A DNA stretch of 64,000 nucleotides from Bin87 sp963692995 (GTDB lineage: Bacteria > Chloroflexota > Dehalococcoidia > Lucifugimonadales > UBA3495): contig OY843611.1 in assembly GCA_963692995.1 (NCBI GenBank), positions 248,001 through 312,000 on the forward strand. Reading direction: 5' to 3'. Positions 16,848-25,513 of this stretch are shown piece after piece. The notes below the pieces were generated by a model, which was not told where the DNA came from, did no database searches, and was given only the letters and a program-made list of their open reading frames with translations. How positions within the stretch are numbered: position 1 is the stretch's first letter; each line of letters begins with the position of its first letter. Both the position numbers and the translations under genes were made by a program.

Positions 16848-17597
16848 TTGGGCTGGTTTGCGTTGTTTGCAGAAATAATCTCCTTTGTCCCCCGAGTGCT
16901 GGCCGCTGCTCTCGTCGGTTACTTGCTGGGCAGCATCCCATTTGCCTACCTGGTGGCCCGGCTGAAAGGCATCGACATTTTTGCCACCGGCAGCCGGCGG
17001 GCGGGCACCGCCAACGTATTCTGGCACGTGGGACGTCGGCGCGGGATGCTGGTATTCGCGTGCGATGTGATCAAGGGGGCGCTGGCGGTCGTGGTGGCCT
17101 GGATGCTGGGGGTTCCCGAACTGTGGGGATTGGTGGCCGGCGTCGCCGCCATCGCGGGACACTGGAAGAGCCTGTTCACCGGCTTCAAGGGCGGCGACGG
17201 GATGGTGGTGCTGGTCGGCGTGTCGCTGGCCTATCTCGGGTGGTACATCATGGTGGGCATCGGCGTAGGCTTTGTTTCGGTGCTGTTGTTCCGGCGTTCC
17301 GGATTCCGCTCTTCCATCGGCATATTGCTGGGCTTTGGCGCCATGCTGGCCTTGAATACGTTGCGCGGGGAAGACTGGGCCGTGATGCTGGGCGTCACGG
17401 CCCTGGCGATGGTGGTCATCACGCACAACATTCTCACCCATGCCGACCATCGGCCGGAAACCGATGCGGCAGTGGACGACGTATTGCTGATCGAAGACCG
17501 ACCGGAGATTCTGGGAGAAGCGGCCCGGCTGAGTGAAGAAGCCATCCTGCGGGAGGTCATTCCGCCTGATGACGAAGAGGAAGTCCGGCGGCCTTAG
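16848..17597 (+). CDS. plsY: Glycerol-3-phosphate acyltransferase PlsY-like protein
   Basis: This 249-residue polytopic membrane protein matches PlsY, which uses acyl-phosphate to acylate glycerol-3-phosphate in phospholipid synthesis. LLGSIPFAYLVARLKGIDIF and the following GSRRAGTANVFWHVG correspond to the GSGNxGATN region. ACDVIKGALAVVVAW matches the D-x-x-KG segment, and AGHWKSLFTGFKGGDGM the H-x-F-S-x-F-x-x-FKGGKG motif. Several positions deviate from the consensus and there is an extra acidic C-terminal tail of about 50 residues, so it may be a divergent paralogue. The frame opens at TTG 16848; the true start is uncertain because no good ribosome site is visible. Confidence 0.78.
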   Translation: MGWFALFAEIISFVPRVLAAALVGYLLGSIPFAYLVARLKGIDIFATGSRRAGTANVFWHVGRRRGMLVFACDVIKGALAVVVAWMLGVPELWGLVAGVAAIAGHWKSLFTGFKGGDGMVVLVGVSLAYLGWYIMVGIGVGFVSVLLFRRSGFRSSIGILLGFGAMLALNTLRGEDWAVMLGVTALAMVVITHNILTHADHRPETDAAVDDVLLIEDRPEILGEAARLSEEAILREVIPPDDEEEVRRP

Positions 17598-17608
17598 GGA
17601 AGTGGAAA

Positions 17609-18802
17609 CTAGATACCTTGGTGGTTTTCTCTAATCCGGGATAAATCGAGCACCCAGGCCAGCGCTTCATCCGATTCGGCTTCGTCGTATAGGCCGGGCT
17701 GGAGCCGGATGGCCTCGGCCAGTTGGTCGGCGCAGTTGCCGAGGTCACCCCGGTCGGCGTAGAGGCGCGCCGCATTGTAGTAGGCGGCGGCAAACCCCGG
17801 CTCGGCCTGTTGCGCGGCCAGGTAGTCGTCCAGCGCGGCGTCGGTGTCGCCCAGGCTCTCCCGAGCGGCGCCGCGGTTGCTGAGCACCTCGGCGAAATCG
17901 GGTTGCAGGGCCAGCGCCGCGTCGTAGTCGGCGATGGCGCCGGCGTAGTTTCCCAGCGCGTCATGGGCCAGCCCGCGATTGTTGATGGCTTCCACGTCGT
18001 CCGGTTTCAACCGGATCGCGGCAGAATAGTCGGCGGCGGCCTCCCGGTAACGGCCCAGGCGGAACAGGATCCGGGCTTTGTTGAACCGGGCGCCGGCGTT
18101 GTCGGGACTGCACAGCAGCGCTTCGTCATAGTCGGCCACGGCCCCGGCGGCGTCTCCCAGTTCATCCCGCGCCACGCCCCGGTTGAGATAGGCATTGGAT
18201 AGGTCGGGCCGCAGGATCAGTACCTGGTCAAAGGCCCCAACCGCCTCCTCGTATCGGCCCAGGTTGTTCAGCACGACGCCTCGGTTGTAGTGAGCTTGCA
18301 AGTAATCGGGATCCAGCTGGATTGCCGCGGCGTAGTCTTCCAGGGCCCCGGCAGAATCCCCCAGATCGTCCCGGGCGTTGCCCCGCTGATAGTAGGCCGG
18401 CGCGGAAAGAGCATCCAGTTCCAGGGCTTGAGACAATGCGCGCGCCGCTTCCTGGGGCATCCGTCGCCGCAGACAGGTGACGCCCAAGTTGAAATGAACC
18501 GCGAAATCCTCCGGACGACGGCTTACCAAGGCCTGATACACGACAAGAGCTTCGGGGTAACGGCCAATGGCAAAGCACCCGTTGCCGTAGATGAGGCTGC
18601 GCGGGCGGCGTCCTTCAGGCAATCCCGGATCGGCCTGGGACAGACGATGCAGCAGCTCGGCTACTTCGACGGCAAGCTCGTCCTGGAGGCGGCCGCCGCG
18701 AGGACGCGGAGTGAGCGCCGCCGAGCCCAATCCGTGCCATTCCAGAAGGCCGGCCAGCCGGCCCAGCAGTTGATCGGCAACCGGGTCTTCCATATCGTCC
18801 AA
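17609..18802 (-). CDS. Tetratricopeptide repeat protein
   Basis: This 397-residue protein consists mostly of consecutive 34-residue TPR units from about residue 70 to 375. Examples are AYYQRGNARDDLGDSAGALE, AHYNRGVVLNNLGRYEEAVG and AINNRGLAHDALGNYAGAIA; about nine units can be counted. The first 65 residues are a separate helical region. TPR solenoids bind peptides or partner proteins; no enzymatic domain and no signal peptide are seen, so it is likely a cytoplasmic scaffold. It ends 11 bp from the plsY-like gene, to which it converges. Confidence 0.88.
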   Translation of the reverse strand: MDDMEDPVADQLLGRLAGLLEWHGLGSAALTPRPRGGRLQDELAVEVAELLHRLSQADPGLPEGRRPRSLIYGNGCFAIGRYPEALVVYQALVSRRPEDFAVHFNLGVTCLRRRMPQEAARALSQALELDALSAPAYYQRGNARDDLGDSAGALEDYAAAIQLDPDYLQAHYNRGVVLNNLGRYEEAVGAFDQVLILRPDLSNAYLNRGVARDELGDAAGAVADYDEALLCSPDNAGARFNKARILFRLGRYREAAADYSAAIRLKPDDVEAINNRGLAHDALGNYAGAIADYDAALALQPDFAEVLSNRGAARESLGDTDAALDDYLAAQQAEPGFAAAYYNAARLYADRGDLGNCADQLAEAIRLQPGLYDEAESDEALAWVLDLSRIRENHQGI

Positions 18803-18861
18803 CGTTATCGTCCAATATTATCGTCCGACGGCGCAGTCCCCACTGCGGCGATGGCGGGGTA

Positions 18862-19410
18862 TCACAGCGTGGAAACCCGGTCTCCGCCCATCTCCGGACG
18901 CAGCGCAATTTGCGCCAAAGCTAAGGCGGTATAGTAGGAAACCGTCATTGTCAGGTCCACCACCCCCCGGTCGCCCAGCAGGTCGTGCACCGGCTGGAAG
19001 TTTTCGTCGGATACGTCTTTCTCGCGGATCATCTGCTGAACGAACCGCGCGATGTCGGCCGGCGGCCCTTCCAGGCAGCCGGGAGCCTGTCCGGTGCGGA
19101 TTCCTTCGATGGCTGCGGCCGGCACGCCGGCGTTGGCCGCCGCCACCGCGTGCCCCGTCCACTCGATGCCGGAGTTCCATTCCCGCGCCACCAGGATGAT
19201 GGCCAGTTCCTTCAAATCGTCGGGCATCGCCGACTGGAAGCGCAGCGCCGCTCCCAGGGAGGTCAGGTAGCCGGCGGCCTCTGGACTGTGCAGCAGCGCC
19301 CGGAACTGGAGACCGACCTCCGCTGCGCCGCGATCTTCGCGTATGCGGTCATAGATGCCCTGTCCCGCTCCGTCCAATTCATCCCGGGAAACATAAGGAA
19401 CTCGCGCCAT
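18862..19410 (-). CDS. Carboxymuconolactone decarboxylase (CMD/AhpD-like) family protein
   Basis: This 182-residue protein shows the CMD-domain helix KELAIILVAREWNSGIEWTG followed by HAVAAANAGV. The Glu and His of the E-x-x-x-H pattern are present. The CxxC of the peroxidase-type AhpD proteins is absent, so a thiol peroxidase role is unlikely. A second helical segment (DLTMTVSYYTALALAQIAL) completes the fold. Start ATG 19410 (MARVPYVS) is preceded by GGAGGAGATCACC; a start 7 codons upstream lacks this. The upstream region shares GTTGGTGGTATCCTTG with that of typA. Confidence 0.85.
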   Translation of the reverse strand: MARVPYVSRDELDGAGQGIYDRIREDRGAAEVGLQFRALLHSPEAAGYLTSLGAALRFQSAMPDDLKELAIILVAREWNSGIEWTGHAVAAANAGVPAAAIEGIRTGQAPGCLEGPPADIARFVQQMIREKDVSDENFQPVHDLLGDRGVVDLTMTVSYYTALALAQIALRPEMGGDRVSTL

Positions 19411-19472
19411 GGTGATCTCCTCCGGCGGCAACTTCCGACAAGGATACCACCAACAATGACAGGGCGGTAGCG

Positions 19473-20771
19473 ATGGGTTATCCTGCGGCCATGATCAGTG
19501 ACCTGTGGGTAATCGCCGCCGCATTGCTCATCCTGGCCGGTCTGCTCGCCAGCCAGTTGCTGCTGATTGTGGTTGGGGTACTGGTTCTGCTCATCTGGAT
19601 AACCGGCAAGCACTGGCCGCGCTATGCCTTTCGCCGGCTTACCTATTCGCGGAAGCTGGAGCGGCATCGCGCCTTTATCGGTGACGTTATTGACTATTAC
19701 ATCACCGTTGACAACGGCAAGCTGCTGCCCATGATCTGGCTAGACATCTCCGACGCCTTTCCCATCGGCCTGCAAACCGGCGGAACCCACCAAAGGGGCG
19801 TAGGCGCGGAGGCGGAACTGGACCATCGCATTACCACGTCGCTGTTGCCGTACCAGCGCGTCACGTGGCGCTACCGGGTGCGTTGCCGGGCCCGGGGCAA
19901 TCACCGCATCGGGCCGGCCCGCCTGCGCAGCGGCGATATGTTCGGCATCACGGCCACCGAGCATCAGGTGACCACCGTGGAGTACCTGCTGGTCTATCCG
20001 CGCATCGTTGACCTGCGGGAGATGATGGTTCTATGGGAACGCCCCCTGGGCGAGAGCCGGGGTCGCCGGCTGATTCAGGACGACCCCAGCAGGTTCGTCG
20101 GCTTGCGGGATTATCGCCCTTCCGATCCGCTGAAACACATCGACTGGAAAGCCACCGCGCGCCACGGCAAACTGGAGACGCGGATTTTTGAGCCGGCCGC
20201 CACCCGGCATATGCTCATCGCCCTCAATGCGCGCACCGGAGACGTCGCCTGGCAGGGCAGCAACCGGCGGTTATTCGAGCGGGCGGTAACGGTCGCCGCG
20301 TCGGTGGCGGAATTCGCGGAACGGGAGGGTTTCACCTTCGGATTGGTGAGCAACGCGGTGGCATCGTACTCCAGCAAGTGGATGTCGGTGCCTTCGGGCG
20401 GCGGCAGTCTCCAGTTGGAAGCCGTTCTGGAGTCGCTGGCCATGGCCGGCCCCTTCTGGGTGGCGGAGCTATCGGCCGTGCTGCGGGCCGAAACGGATGC
20501 GCTGGCCACCGGCGCTACCGTTGTGCTGGTTACCGCTATTCTGACCCGGGCCGTGGTGCAGGAAGCCGACGAGATCAAGCAACGGGGCCATCGCGTGGTG
20601 ATTTTCTACGCCGGGGAGGGAACGCCCGGCCCGGTCGCTGCGGAACTACCGCCGGAGATTCCGGTATTTCTCGCCGGCTCCAGCATCGCCGGATTGGAAG
20701 AAACCTGGCGTGACGATTGGCTGCGCGATCCTGACGTCGAACTTGCGCCGGAGCAAGTGTTCCATGGGTAG
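19473..20771 (+). CDS. DUF58 domain-containing protein
   Basis: This 432-residue protein has two N-terminal membrane helices (residues about 8-45) and then the DUF58 region. The DUF58 core is the RDYRPSDPLKHIDWKATARHG motif near residue 205-230, after an immunoglobulin-like beta region. A von Willebrand A-like fold follows. DUF58 proteins usually act with a MoxR AAA ATPase and a transglutaminase-like protein; here no moxR is near, but the next gene is DUF4129-type, so part of that module is kept. The next gene overlaps this stop by 8 bp. An alternative start is ATG 19491. Confidence 0.9.
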   Translation: MGYPAAMISDLWVIAAALLILAGLLASQLLLIVVGVLVLLIWITGKHWPRYAFRRLTYSRKLERHRAFIGDVIDYYITVDNGKLLPMIWLDISDAFPIGLQTGGTHQRGVGAEAELDHRITTSLLPYQRVTWRYRVRCRARGNHRIGPARLRSGDMFGITATEHQVTTVEYLLVYPRIVDLREMMVLWERPLGESRGRRLIQDDPSRFVGLRDYRPSDPLKHIDWKATARHGKLETRIFEPAATRHMLIALNARTGDVAWQGSNRRLFERAVTVAASVAEFAEREGFTFGLVSNAVASYSSKWMSVPSGGGSLQLEAVLESLAMAGPFWVAELSAVLRAETDALATGATVVLVTAILTRAVVQEADEIKQRGHRVVIFYAGEGTPGPVAAELPPEIPVFLAGSSIAGLEETWRDDWLRDPDVELAPEQVFHG

Positions 20772-22146
20772 CTTCGCTCGCGGCGCTCTGATCATCGGCA
20801 TCGCCCTCTTCCTGGAGGGCTTTACGATCTATCTGGGCTGCCGTCTGGCGGCCAACGTCATCAGGCTGCCCGACGCGGCCATTCCCCTGGGCATCGTGGC
20901 GCTGGCCATGGGTTGGTCGTTTCTGCTCTCCTGGTACGTGCAGACGATCCGCTTTTCTCTGAACCTCCGCGGCGTCATCGGTCTGGCGTTGAGCGCCGTT
21001 TCGGTGCTGGCGCTGGCCGGCGTCAGCATGGGCGTCGGGTGGTTCCCCATGGGACAGGTCTTTTCCGGCGACCTTCGCGCCGTGGCGGCGTTGGGGCTGA
21101 CCGGTATTTTCATGCTGCTCCTCTGGTGGCGGGGCACTGCCATAGCGCGGGACGACGTTACGCTGGATGTCGTGCGGAACGCCTTTGTGCGGGGAGTGGC
21201 CGTCGTGATCGTGGTGGTCGTCGCCGACGCGCTGCTGCCCGTCGCAATTGTGCGCTTGCCCGTGCTGCTGGTATTTTTCGCCATCGGATTGGCGGGACTG
21301 TCCATGAGCCGGTTCGCTGCGGAAGGCGGCGCCGGGCGCATGAACCGAGGGTGGTTGGCGGCCATAACCCTCAGCGTCTTTGGAGTGCTGCTGCTGGCCG
21401 TGATCCTGGGAGCCTTGGGGATTGGAGGATTGGACGACGCGGCGCGGGCGCTGGTGCGCGGCGTCGCCTTCCTGGGCCTCTGGACTTTGCGCCCCGTCCT
21501 GCTGCTGCTGGGTCTGCTGGCCGCCGGATTGGTTGCCATCGGCAACTGGGTGTCCGGTCTGTTTGGCGGCGGTGATCTGAGCGGGCTGGAGTTGGCGCGG
21601 CTCCAGATCGAGGAGTTTCACGAAAGCCTGAGCGATGTCGAGGGGGAAGGCCCGCCCAACGTGATATTGACCGTCATCAAGTGGCTGGCGTTCCTGGCGG
21701 CGTTGTCGCTGGCATGTTGGATATTGTTCCGCATGTTCCGTCGGCGTCGGCTCGTGGGCGGCAACTATGCCGAAGGCGAAATGCGCGAATCCATCTTCAG
21801 CTGGGAGGGAGCGGGTCAGGATGTTTCCGATACCCTGGCCGGTTGGGCCAACTGGGCGTCTAACCTGCGCCGCCGGCGGCCCCCTCCGGTCACGCCCCGC
21901 GAGGTGTATCACCGGATGCTGGAAGTCGCCAGTGCCGTGGGTTTCCCCCGCCGTCGCTGGCAGACTCCCCAGGAACACCGGCGGGACGTGCGGGAAACGC
22001 TGCCCGATCCGCCGGTGGGTCGCATCGTCACCGGTTTCGAGCGTTACTACTACGGGCCGCGACTTGAAGAAGCCGACCCGGACACGATGCCGTCGCTTCT
22101 GGAAGACTTGGACCGACTGGGCCGGGACAACGCCCCAGTCGATTAG
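20764..22146 (+). CDS. Polytopic membrane protein with C-terminal DUF4129 domain
   Basis: The 460-residue protein begins with about eight hydrophobic helices (residues 5-270), has another helix near 320 (WLAFLAALSLACWILF), then an arginine-rich cytoplasmic region. It ends with a DUF4129-like segment, PREVYHRMLEVASAVGFPRR, followed by TPQEHRRDVRETLP and FERYYYG. DUF4129 is commonly found on transglutaminase-like partners of DUF58/MoxR systems; the transglutaminase domain itself is not recognised here. The ATG overlaps the DUF58 stop, so the two are translationally coupled. The module probably acts at the cell envelope, but its job is unknown. Confidence 0.8.
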   Translation: MGSFARGALIIGIALFLEGFTIYLGCRLAANVIRLPDAAIPLGIVALAMGWSFLLSWYVQTIRFSLNLRGVIGLALSAVSVLALAGVSMGVGWFPMGQVFSGDLRAVAALGLTGIFMLLLWWRGTAIARDDVTLDVVRNAFVRGVAVVIVVVVADALLPVAIVRLPVLLVFFAIGLAGLSMSRFAAEGGAGRMNRGWLAAITLSVFGVLLLAVILGALGIGGLDDAARALVRGVAFLGLWTLRPVLLLLGLLAAGLVAIGNWVSGLFGGGDLSGLELARLQIEEFHESLSDVEGEGPPNVILTVIKWLAFLAALSLACWILFRMFRRRRLVGGNYAEGEMRESIFSWEGAGQDVSDTLAGWANWASNLRRRRPPPVTPREVYHRMLEVASAVGFPRRRWQTPQEHRRDVRETLPDPPVGRIVTGFERYYYGPRLEEADPDTMPSLLEDLDRLGRDNAPVD

Positions 22147-22205
22147 GGGGCTAACCAACTTCGTCATGCCCGCGCCGGCGCGACGGGAATGGGCGGCAGG
22201 GATGC

Positions 22206-23120
22206 TCAGCGAAGCTGGGGAATGACAGCCTCGGCGATTACCTGCATCAGCTCCCGCAGGCGACCCGCATCGCCCGTATTGAGCGCGAGGACGATGTGCT
22301 GGACTCCGGCGTCGCGATAGGCGGCAATCCCGGCGATCATGCCGGCCGGATCGGCGCCGGGAAGCCGGGAGCGGTCGGCGGCGCGCGGGCTGGATGGCCC
22401 TCCGTGGGCTTCCACCTCCACGCGGGCGGACATCACCAGGCGGTCCGGGTCGCGCCCGGCCGCCTCGGTGAGTTCCCGCACCTGTTGCCGTCCAATGGCG
22501 AACTCCTCGGCGCTTACGCCGGAAGGATGCCAACCGTCGCCCCGACGGGCGGCGCGACGCAGCGCGCCCGGGCTGCTGCCGCCCACCCAGAGCGGCACAT
22601 GGGGAGCATCGTCCGCTCTTTGCAGCGGTTTGGGAGAAAACTTCAGGTCGGCGAACTGCCAACGTTCGCTGCGGTAGCGCGGGTCTTCGTTGGCCCATAG
22701 TTCCCGCATCAGGTCCATGGATTCGTTGGTGAGGGAACCGCGCCGGTTCATCGGTATGCCCAGGGCCTCGAACTCCGGCGTCATGGCGCCGACGCCGACG
22801 CCCAGCACGACTCGGCCGCCGGACATCTGGTCCAGAGAGGCGGCATACTTCGCCAACTCCACCGGGTTGTGATAGGGCAGCACCAGGACGGACGTGCCTA
22901 GCTTGACCCGCGAGGTCAGCGCTGAGATATGCGACAACGTGGCCAGGGGGTGATAGTAAGGTTTGTCGTCCAGCCGCTCCCGGATGTACCCGTTGTTGAA
23001 CAGGTGGTCCATGGTCCACACGGAGTCGTAGCCCAATTCCTCAGCCAACGGGCCGAAGCCGATGACGGCCTGGGGATCTTCGAGGCCCCAGTTGTTGGGG
23101 ATGGTAATGCCGAACTCCAT
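22206..23120 (-). CDS. LLM class (luciferase-like) F420/FMN-dependent oxidoreductase
   Basis: This 304-residue TIM-barrel protein is of the bacterial luciferase-like superfamily, in the TIGR03619-like F420 group. Marks are FGITIPNNWG at the N-terminus, LGYDSVWTMDHL, TSRVKLGTSVLVLPYHNPVELAK, LSGGRVVLGVGVG near residue 92, and PLWVGGSSPGALRRAARRGDGWHP. Such enzymes use reduced F420 or FMN for oxidation or monooxygenation. ATG 23120 is chosen because AGAGGAG lies just before it. A second member, not closely identical, is at 25514; both lie in a run of minus-strand genes. Confidence 0.92.
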   Translation of the reverse strand: MEFGITIPNNWGLEDPQAVIGFGPLAEELGYDSVWTMDHLFNNGYIRERLDDKPYYHPLATLSHISALTSRVKLGTSVLVLPYHNPVELAKYAASLDQMSGGRVVLGVGVGAMTPEFEALGIPMNRRGSLTNESMDLMRELWANEDPRYRSERWQFADLKFSPKPLQRADDAPHVPLWVGGSSPGALRRAARRGDGWHPSGVSAEEFAIGRQQVRELTEAAGRDPDRLVMSARVEVEAHGGPSSPRAADRSRLPGADPAGMIAGIAAYRDAGVQHIVLALNTGDAGRLRELMQVIAEAVIPQLR

Positions 23121-23162
23121 CAAGGTTGCTCCTCTGCCGACGCGACGGGTCAGCAATTCGGG

Positions 23163-23852
23163 TTATTGCCCCCGCTGGGGCAGGAAGGGGGTCAGCTTGT
23201 CCGCCAGCGCCGCCAGGTTGCGCGTCTGCACCCATACCTGGCCGGCGCCGCGGAACTTCATCACCAACCCTTCGCCGCCGCCGAGCAGGGAACGAATGCC
23301 GCCCACTTTTCCGATGGAATAGTCAACATCGTCGCTGAAGGCAACCAGGTGTCCCGTATCGACCACCAACTCCTCGCCCGGCACAACCGGCACTTCCTTG
23401 ATTGCGCCGAAGGAGTTGTAATAAACGACGCCGGCGCCCCCTTCGGCATAGGCCCGGAGGAAGAACAGGCTTTCACCGCTGAAAAACCCCCGGAACCCCT
23501 GGAATTGCGCGTCAATCTGCACATCCCCGGCGCTGGCCAGAAAGGAACTGGATTGGATGAACAGGTTATTTCCCGGCCGCAGGTCGAACTCGCCGATGTC
23601 GCCCGGCGCCGGCGGAGCCAGGCTCACCCAACCGCCGGAGCGTGCGGCGGTGAAGGTATTTACAAAGAATGACTCGCCTCCCATCATCCGCCGGAGGCCG
23701 CCGAACAGCCCCCCGCCCCCGCCCATGCCGGTTCTCATATCTACGCCCTGCTGGGCCACCATGGCCCCGGGTTCAGCTTTGATGGATTCCCCGGCGTCGA
23801 GATCAATGGTGAGCAGCGAATAGCTGGGATTGAATTCAACCGTAGTCCGCAT
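23163..23852 (-). CDS. AIM24/TIGR00266 family protein
   Basis: This 229-residue protein is of the TIGR00266/AIM24 beta-prism family. The motif LDAGESIKAEPGAMVAQQGV lies at about residues 18-37, a glycine-rich GGGGGLFGGLRRMMGGES loop follows, then repeated strands such as SFLASAGDVQIDAQFQG and VDTGHLVAFSDDVDYSI. Bacterial members have no firmly known role; the eukaryotic relative works in mitochondrial biogenesis. It has no signal peptide. GGGAGG lies upstream of the ATG. It is followed after 42 bp by the LLM oxidoreductase gene. Confidence 0.92.
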   Translation of the reverse strand: MRTTVEFNPSYSLLTIDLDAGESIKAEPGAMVAQQGVDMRTGMGGGGGLFGGLRRMMGGESFFVNTFTAARSGGWVSLAPPAPGDIGEFDLRPGNNLFIQSSSFLASAGDVQIDAQFQGFRGFFSGESLFFLRAYAEGGAGVVYYNSFGAIKEVPVVPGEELVVDTGHLVAFSDDVDYSIGKVGGIRSLLGGGEGLVMKFRGAGQVWVQTRNLAALADKLTPFLPQRGQ

Positions 23853-23887
23853 CCTGCCTCCCTATGGCCGGCTTCGAGTGGCGCGCG

Positions 23888-24361
23888 TCAGGCGGTATTG
23901 ACTGCCTGGAGCAGCCGGACGCACTCGATGGCGCCCACCGCGCAGTCCGCGCCCAGGTTGCCCACTTTGCCGCCGGACCGATTGATGGCTTGCTCCATAT
24001 TCTCGGTAGTGAGGACGCCGAACATGGTGGGTATTCCGGTCTCCCGCCCCACTGCGGCGATTCCCGAGGCGGCCTGATTGCAAACCATGTCGTAATGGCC
24101 GGTCTCGCCGCGGATCACTGCTCCCAGGCAAATCACGGCGTCGTACCTGCCGGACGCCGCCAGCGTCTTGGCGACCACCGGCAGCTCGAAAGAACCGGGC
24201 ACCCAGGCGGTGGCAATGTCGCCATCCCGGACGCCGTACCGGGTCAGGGTGGCAACGGCGCCTTCCATCAAGTTTTTGGTAATAACGTGGTTGAAGCGGG
24301 CCGCCACAACGGCGACTCGGAGACCGGCTCCGTCCAATCCCGCGTTCAATTCTTGGGGCAC
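23888..24361 (-). CDS. ribH: 6,7-dimethyl-8-ribityllumazine synthase
   Basis: This 157-residue riboflavin pathway enzyme condenses 5-amino-6-ribitylaminouracil with dihydroxybutanone phosphate. Its motifs are complete: AARFNHVITKNL, then AWVPGSFELPVVAKTLA near residue 55, then CLGAVIRGETGHYDMVCNQA near 80-100 with the catalytic His, and MFGVLTTENMEQAINRSGG. Length is normal. No other rib gene and no FMN riboswitch is near; it lies in a run of minus-strand genes with flavin- or F420-using oxidoreductases, which may be coincidence. Confidence 0.96.
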   Translation of the reverse strand: MPQELNAGLDGAGLRVAVVAARFNHVITKNLMEGAVATLTRYGVRDGDIATAWVPGSFELPVVAKTLAASGRYDAVICLGAVIRGETGHYDMVCNQAASGIAAVGRETGIPTMFGVLTTENMEQAINRSGGKVGNLGADCAVGAIECVRLLQAVNTA

Positions 24362-24428
24362 GTTCTCTTCTCCTCGGCTCGGGAACTGGGCGGCCGACCA
24401 CCGGCCGGAAGCCCGCCGGCAAAGTGTA

Positions 24429-25484
24429 CTACTTTGCCGATGCCGGAGTCATCAGCGCGTCATGCAGTTGATGCAGCTGCGCCAGTGCGCCGGACAGGAT
24501 GCCTTTTGCCAATTTTTTGGCTCGTTGTTTCGGTTCGTCGCTGGTTATGTATTCCGCCGGAGACTTGCCGTCGATGCGAGCCAGCAGCAGTACCCCTAGT
24601 TGACGGATCGTTTCGCGCTCAAACTGCGGGAGATCGGCAGCCAATGGGCCGGCGTTATTCAGGTAGGCCGACCAGAAAGAGCGGGCCGCCGCGTTGTATT
24701 CGCCGGCCAACCGGGGCTGATGGATCGCTTTCAGCGTGAGATGATTCAGCATGAACGCCGGGTCGAACACGGGGTTCCCCAGATGCGCCACCTCAAAATC
24801 CAGCAGAAACACCTCAGCTGCGGCGCCCGACCCAGCCACGATTACGTTTTTGGGGCTGTAATCACCGTGGACCAAGGCGAGACGCCGGTTGAGCATACGT
24901 TGGGCTTCGATTTCAATGGCGTTGGCAAGCTCAGGATGGACGGCGGCGGTGGCCCGGTGGTACGGGTCGATGCGAAGCTGGACAAAACAGCGCTGGTCGG
25001 CGAATTGCTCCAATTCTTCGGGTATCCGGTCGTCGGTCACGGAAGAATGTTGATGTATTCCGCCCAGCAGGGCGCCCACCCGTTTGGCCACGTCAGTGTC
25101 CACGTTGCCGGCGAGTAAAGCATCCTTCCAGTTCACCCCCTCGGCCGGCGCTGCCGTCATGACGAACAGGCAATTCTCCCGGTCTTCGTGGACCACTTTG
25201 GGCAGCGCGGACGCCGGCAAGACCCCGGCCAGGTATTGCAAACTGGCCGCCTCGCGGTAAATCCGTTCCGGGTCGGCCAGCCACTCCTGTGCCACGCGGA
25301 GCCTGGGCAGCGACTGTTTCAAGACCAACCGGCCGGGTCTCCCGGACGTGTCCACCCGGACTACCACATTGGAGACGCCGCCGCCGAGCGACTGTGCGGT
25401 CGCGGTTCCGGCTACCGCCGGAGTGATTAGTCCGCAGCCCACCAGATAGGCGACCGCATTGAATTCGGACAGAGTGAAGTCCAT
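24429..25484 (-). CDS. Aminoglycoside phosphotransferase (APH) family kinase-like protein
   Basis: This 351-residue protein has an APH/choline kinase fold. The catalytic loop is LVHGDYSPKNVIVAG near residue 205 (H-x-D-x-x-x-x-N), and the metal-binding motif is LLDFEVAHLGNPVFD near 228. The N-lobe lysine is probably in RLVLKQSLPRLRV. The pattern resembles methylthioribose kinase and acyl-CoA-dehydrogenase-associated kinases as much as antibiotic kinases, so no drug resistance should be assumed. The gap to the LLM gene upstream is 29 bp, so they may be co-transcribed. Confidence 0.85.
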   Translation of the reverse strand: MDFTLSEFNAVAYLVGCGLITPAVAGTATAQSLGGGVSNVVVRVDTSGRPGRLVLKQSLPRLRVAQEWLADPERIYREAASLQYLAGVLPASALPKVVHEDRENCLFVMTAAPAEGVNWKDALLAGNVDTDVAKRVGALLGGIHQHSSVTDDRIPEELEQFADQRCFVQLRIDPYHRATAAVHPELANAIEIEAQRMLNRRLALVHGDYSPKNVIVAGSGAAAEVFLLDFEVAHLGNPVFDPAFMLNHLTLKAIHQPRLAGEYNAAARSFWSAYLNNAGPLAADLPQFERETIRQLGVLLLARIDGKSPAEYITSDEPKQRAKKLAKGILSGALAQLHQLHDALMTPASAK

Positions 25485-25513
25485 TGGTGAAAGGGTTGCA
25501 CTTGGTGAAAGGG

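Noticed and set aside
20575..23019. Very long minus-strand open frame (814 codons)
   Set aside because: It is antisense to the DUF58/DUF4129 genes and out of frame with the LLM gene, with Gln/Arg/His-rich low-complexity translation.
24429..25484. Antibiotic-resistance kinase
   Set aside because: The APH fold is shared by many kinases; nothing in the sequence or context shows activity on an aminoglycoside.
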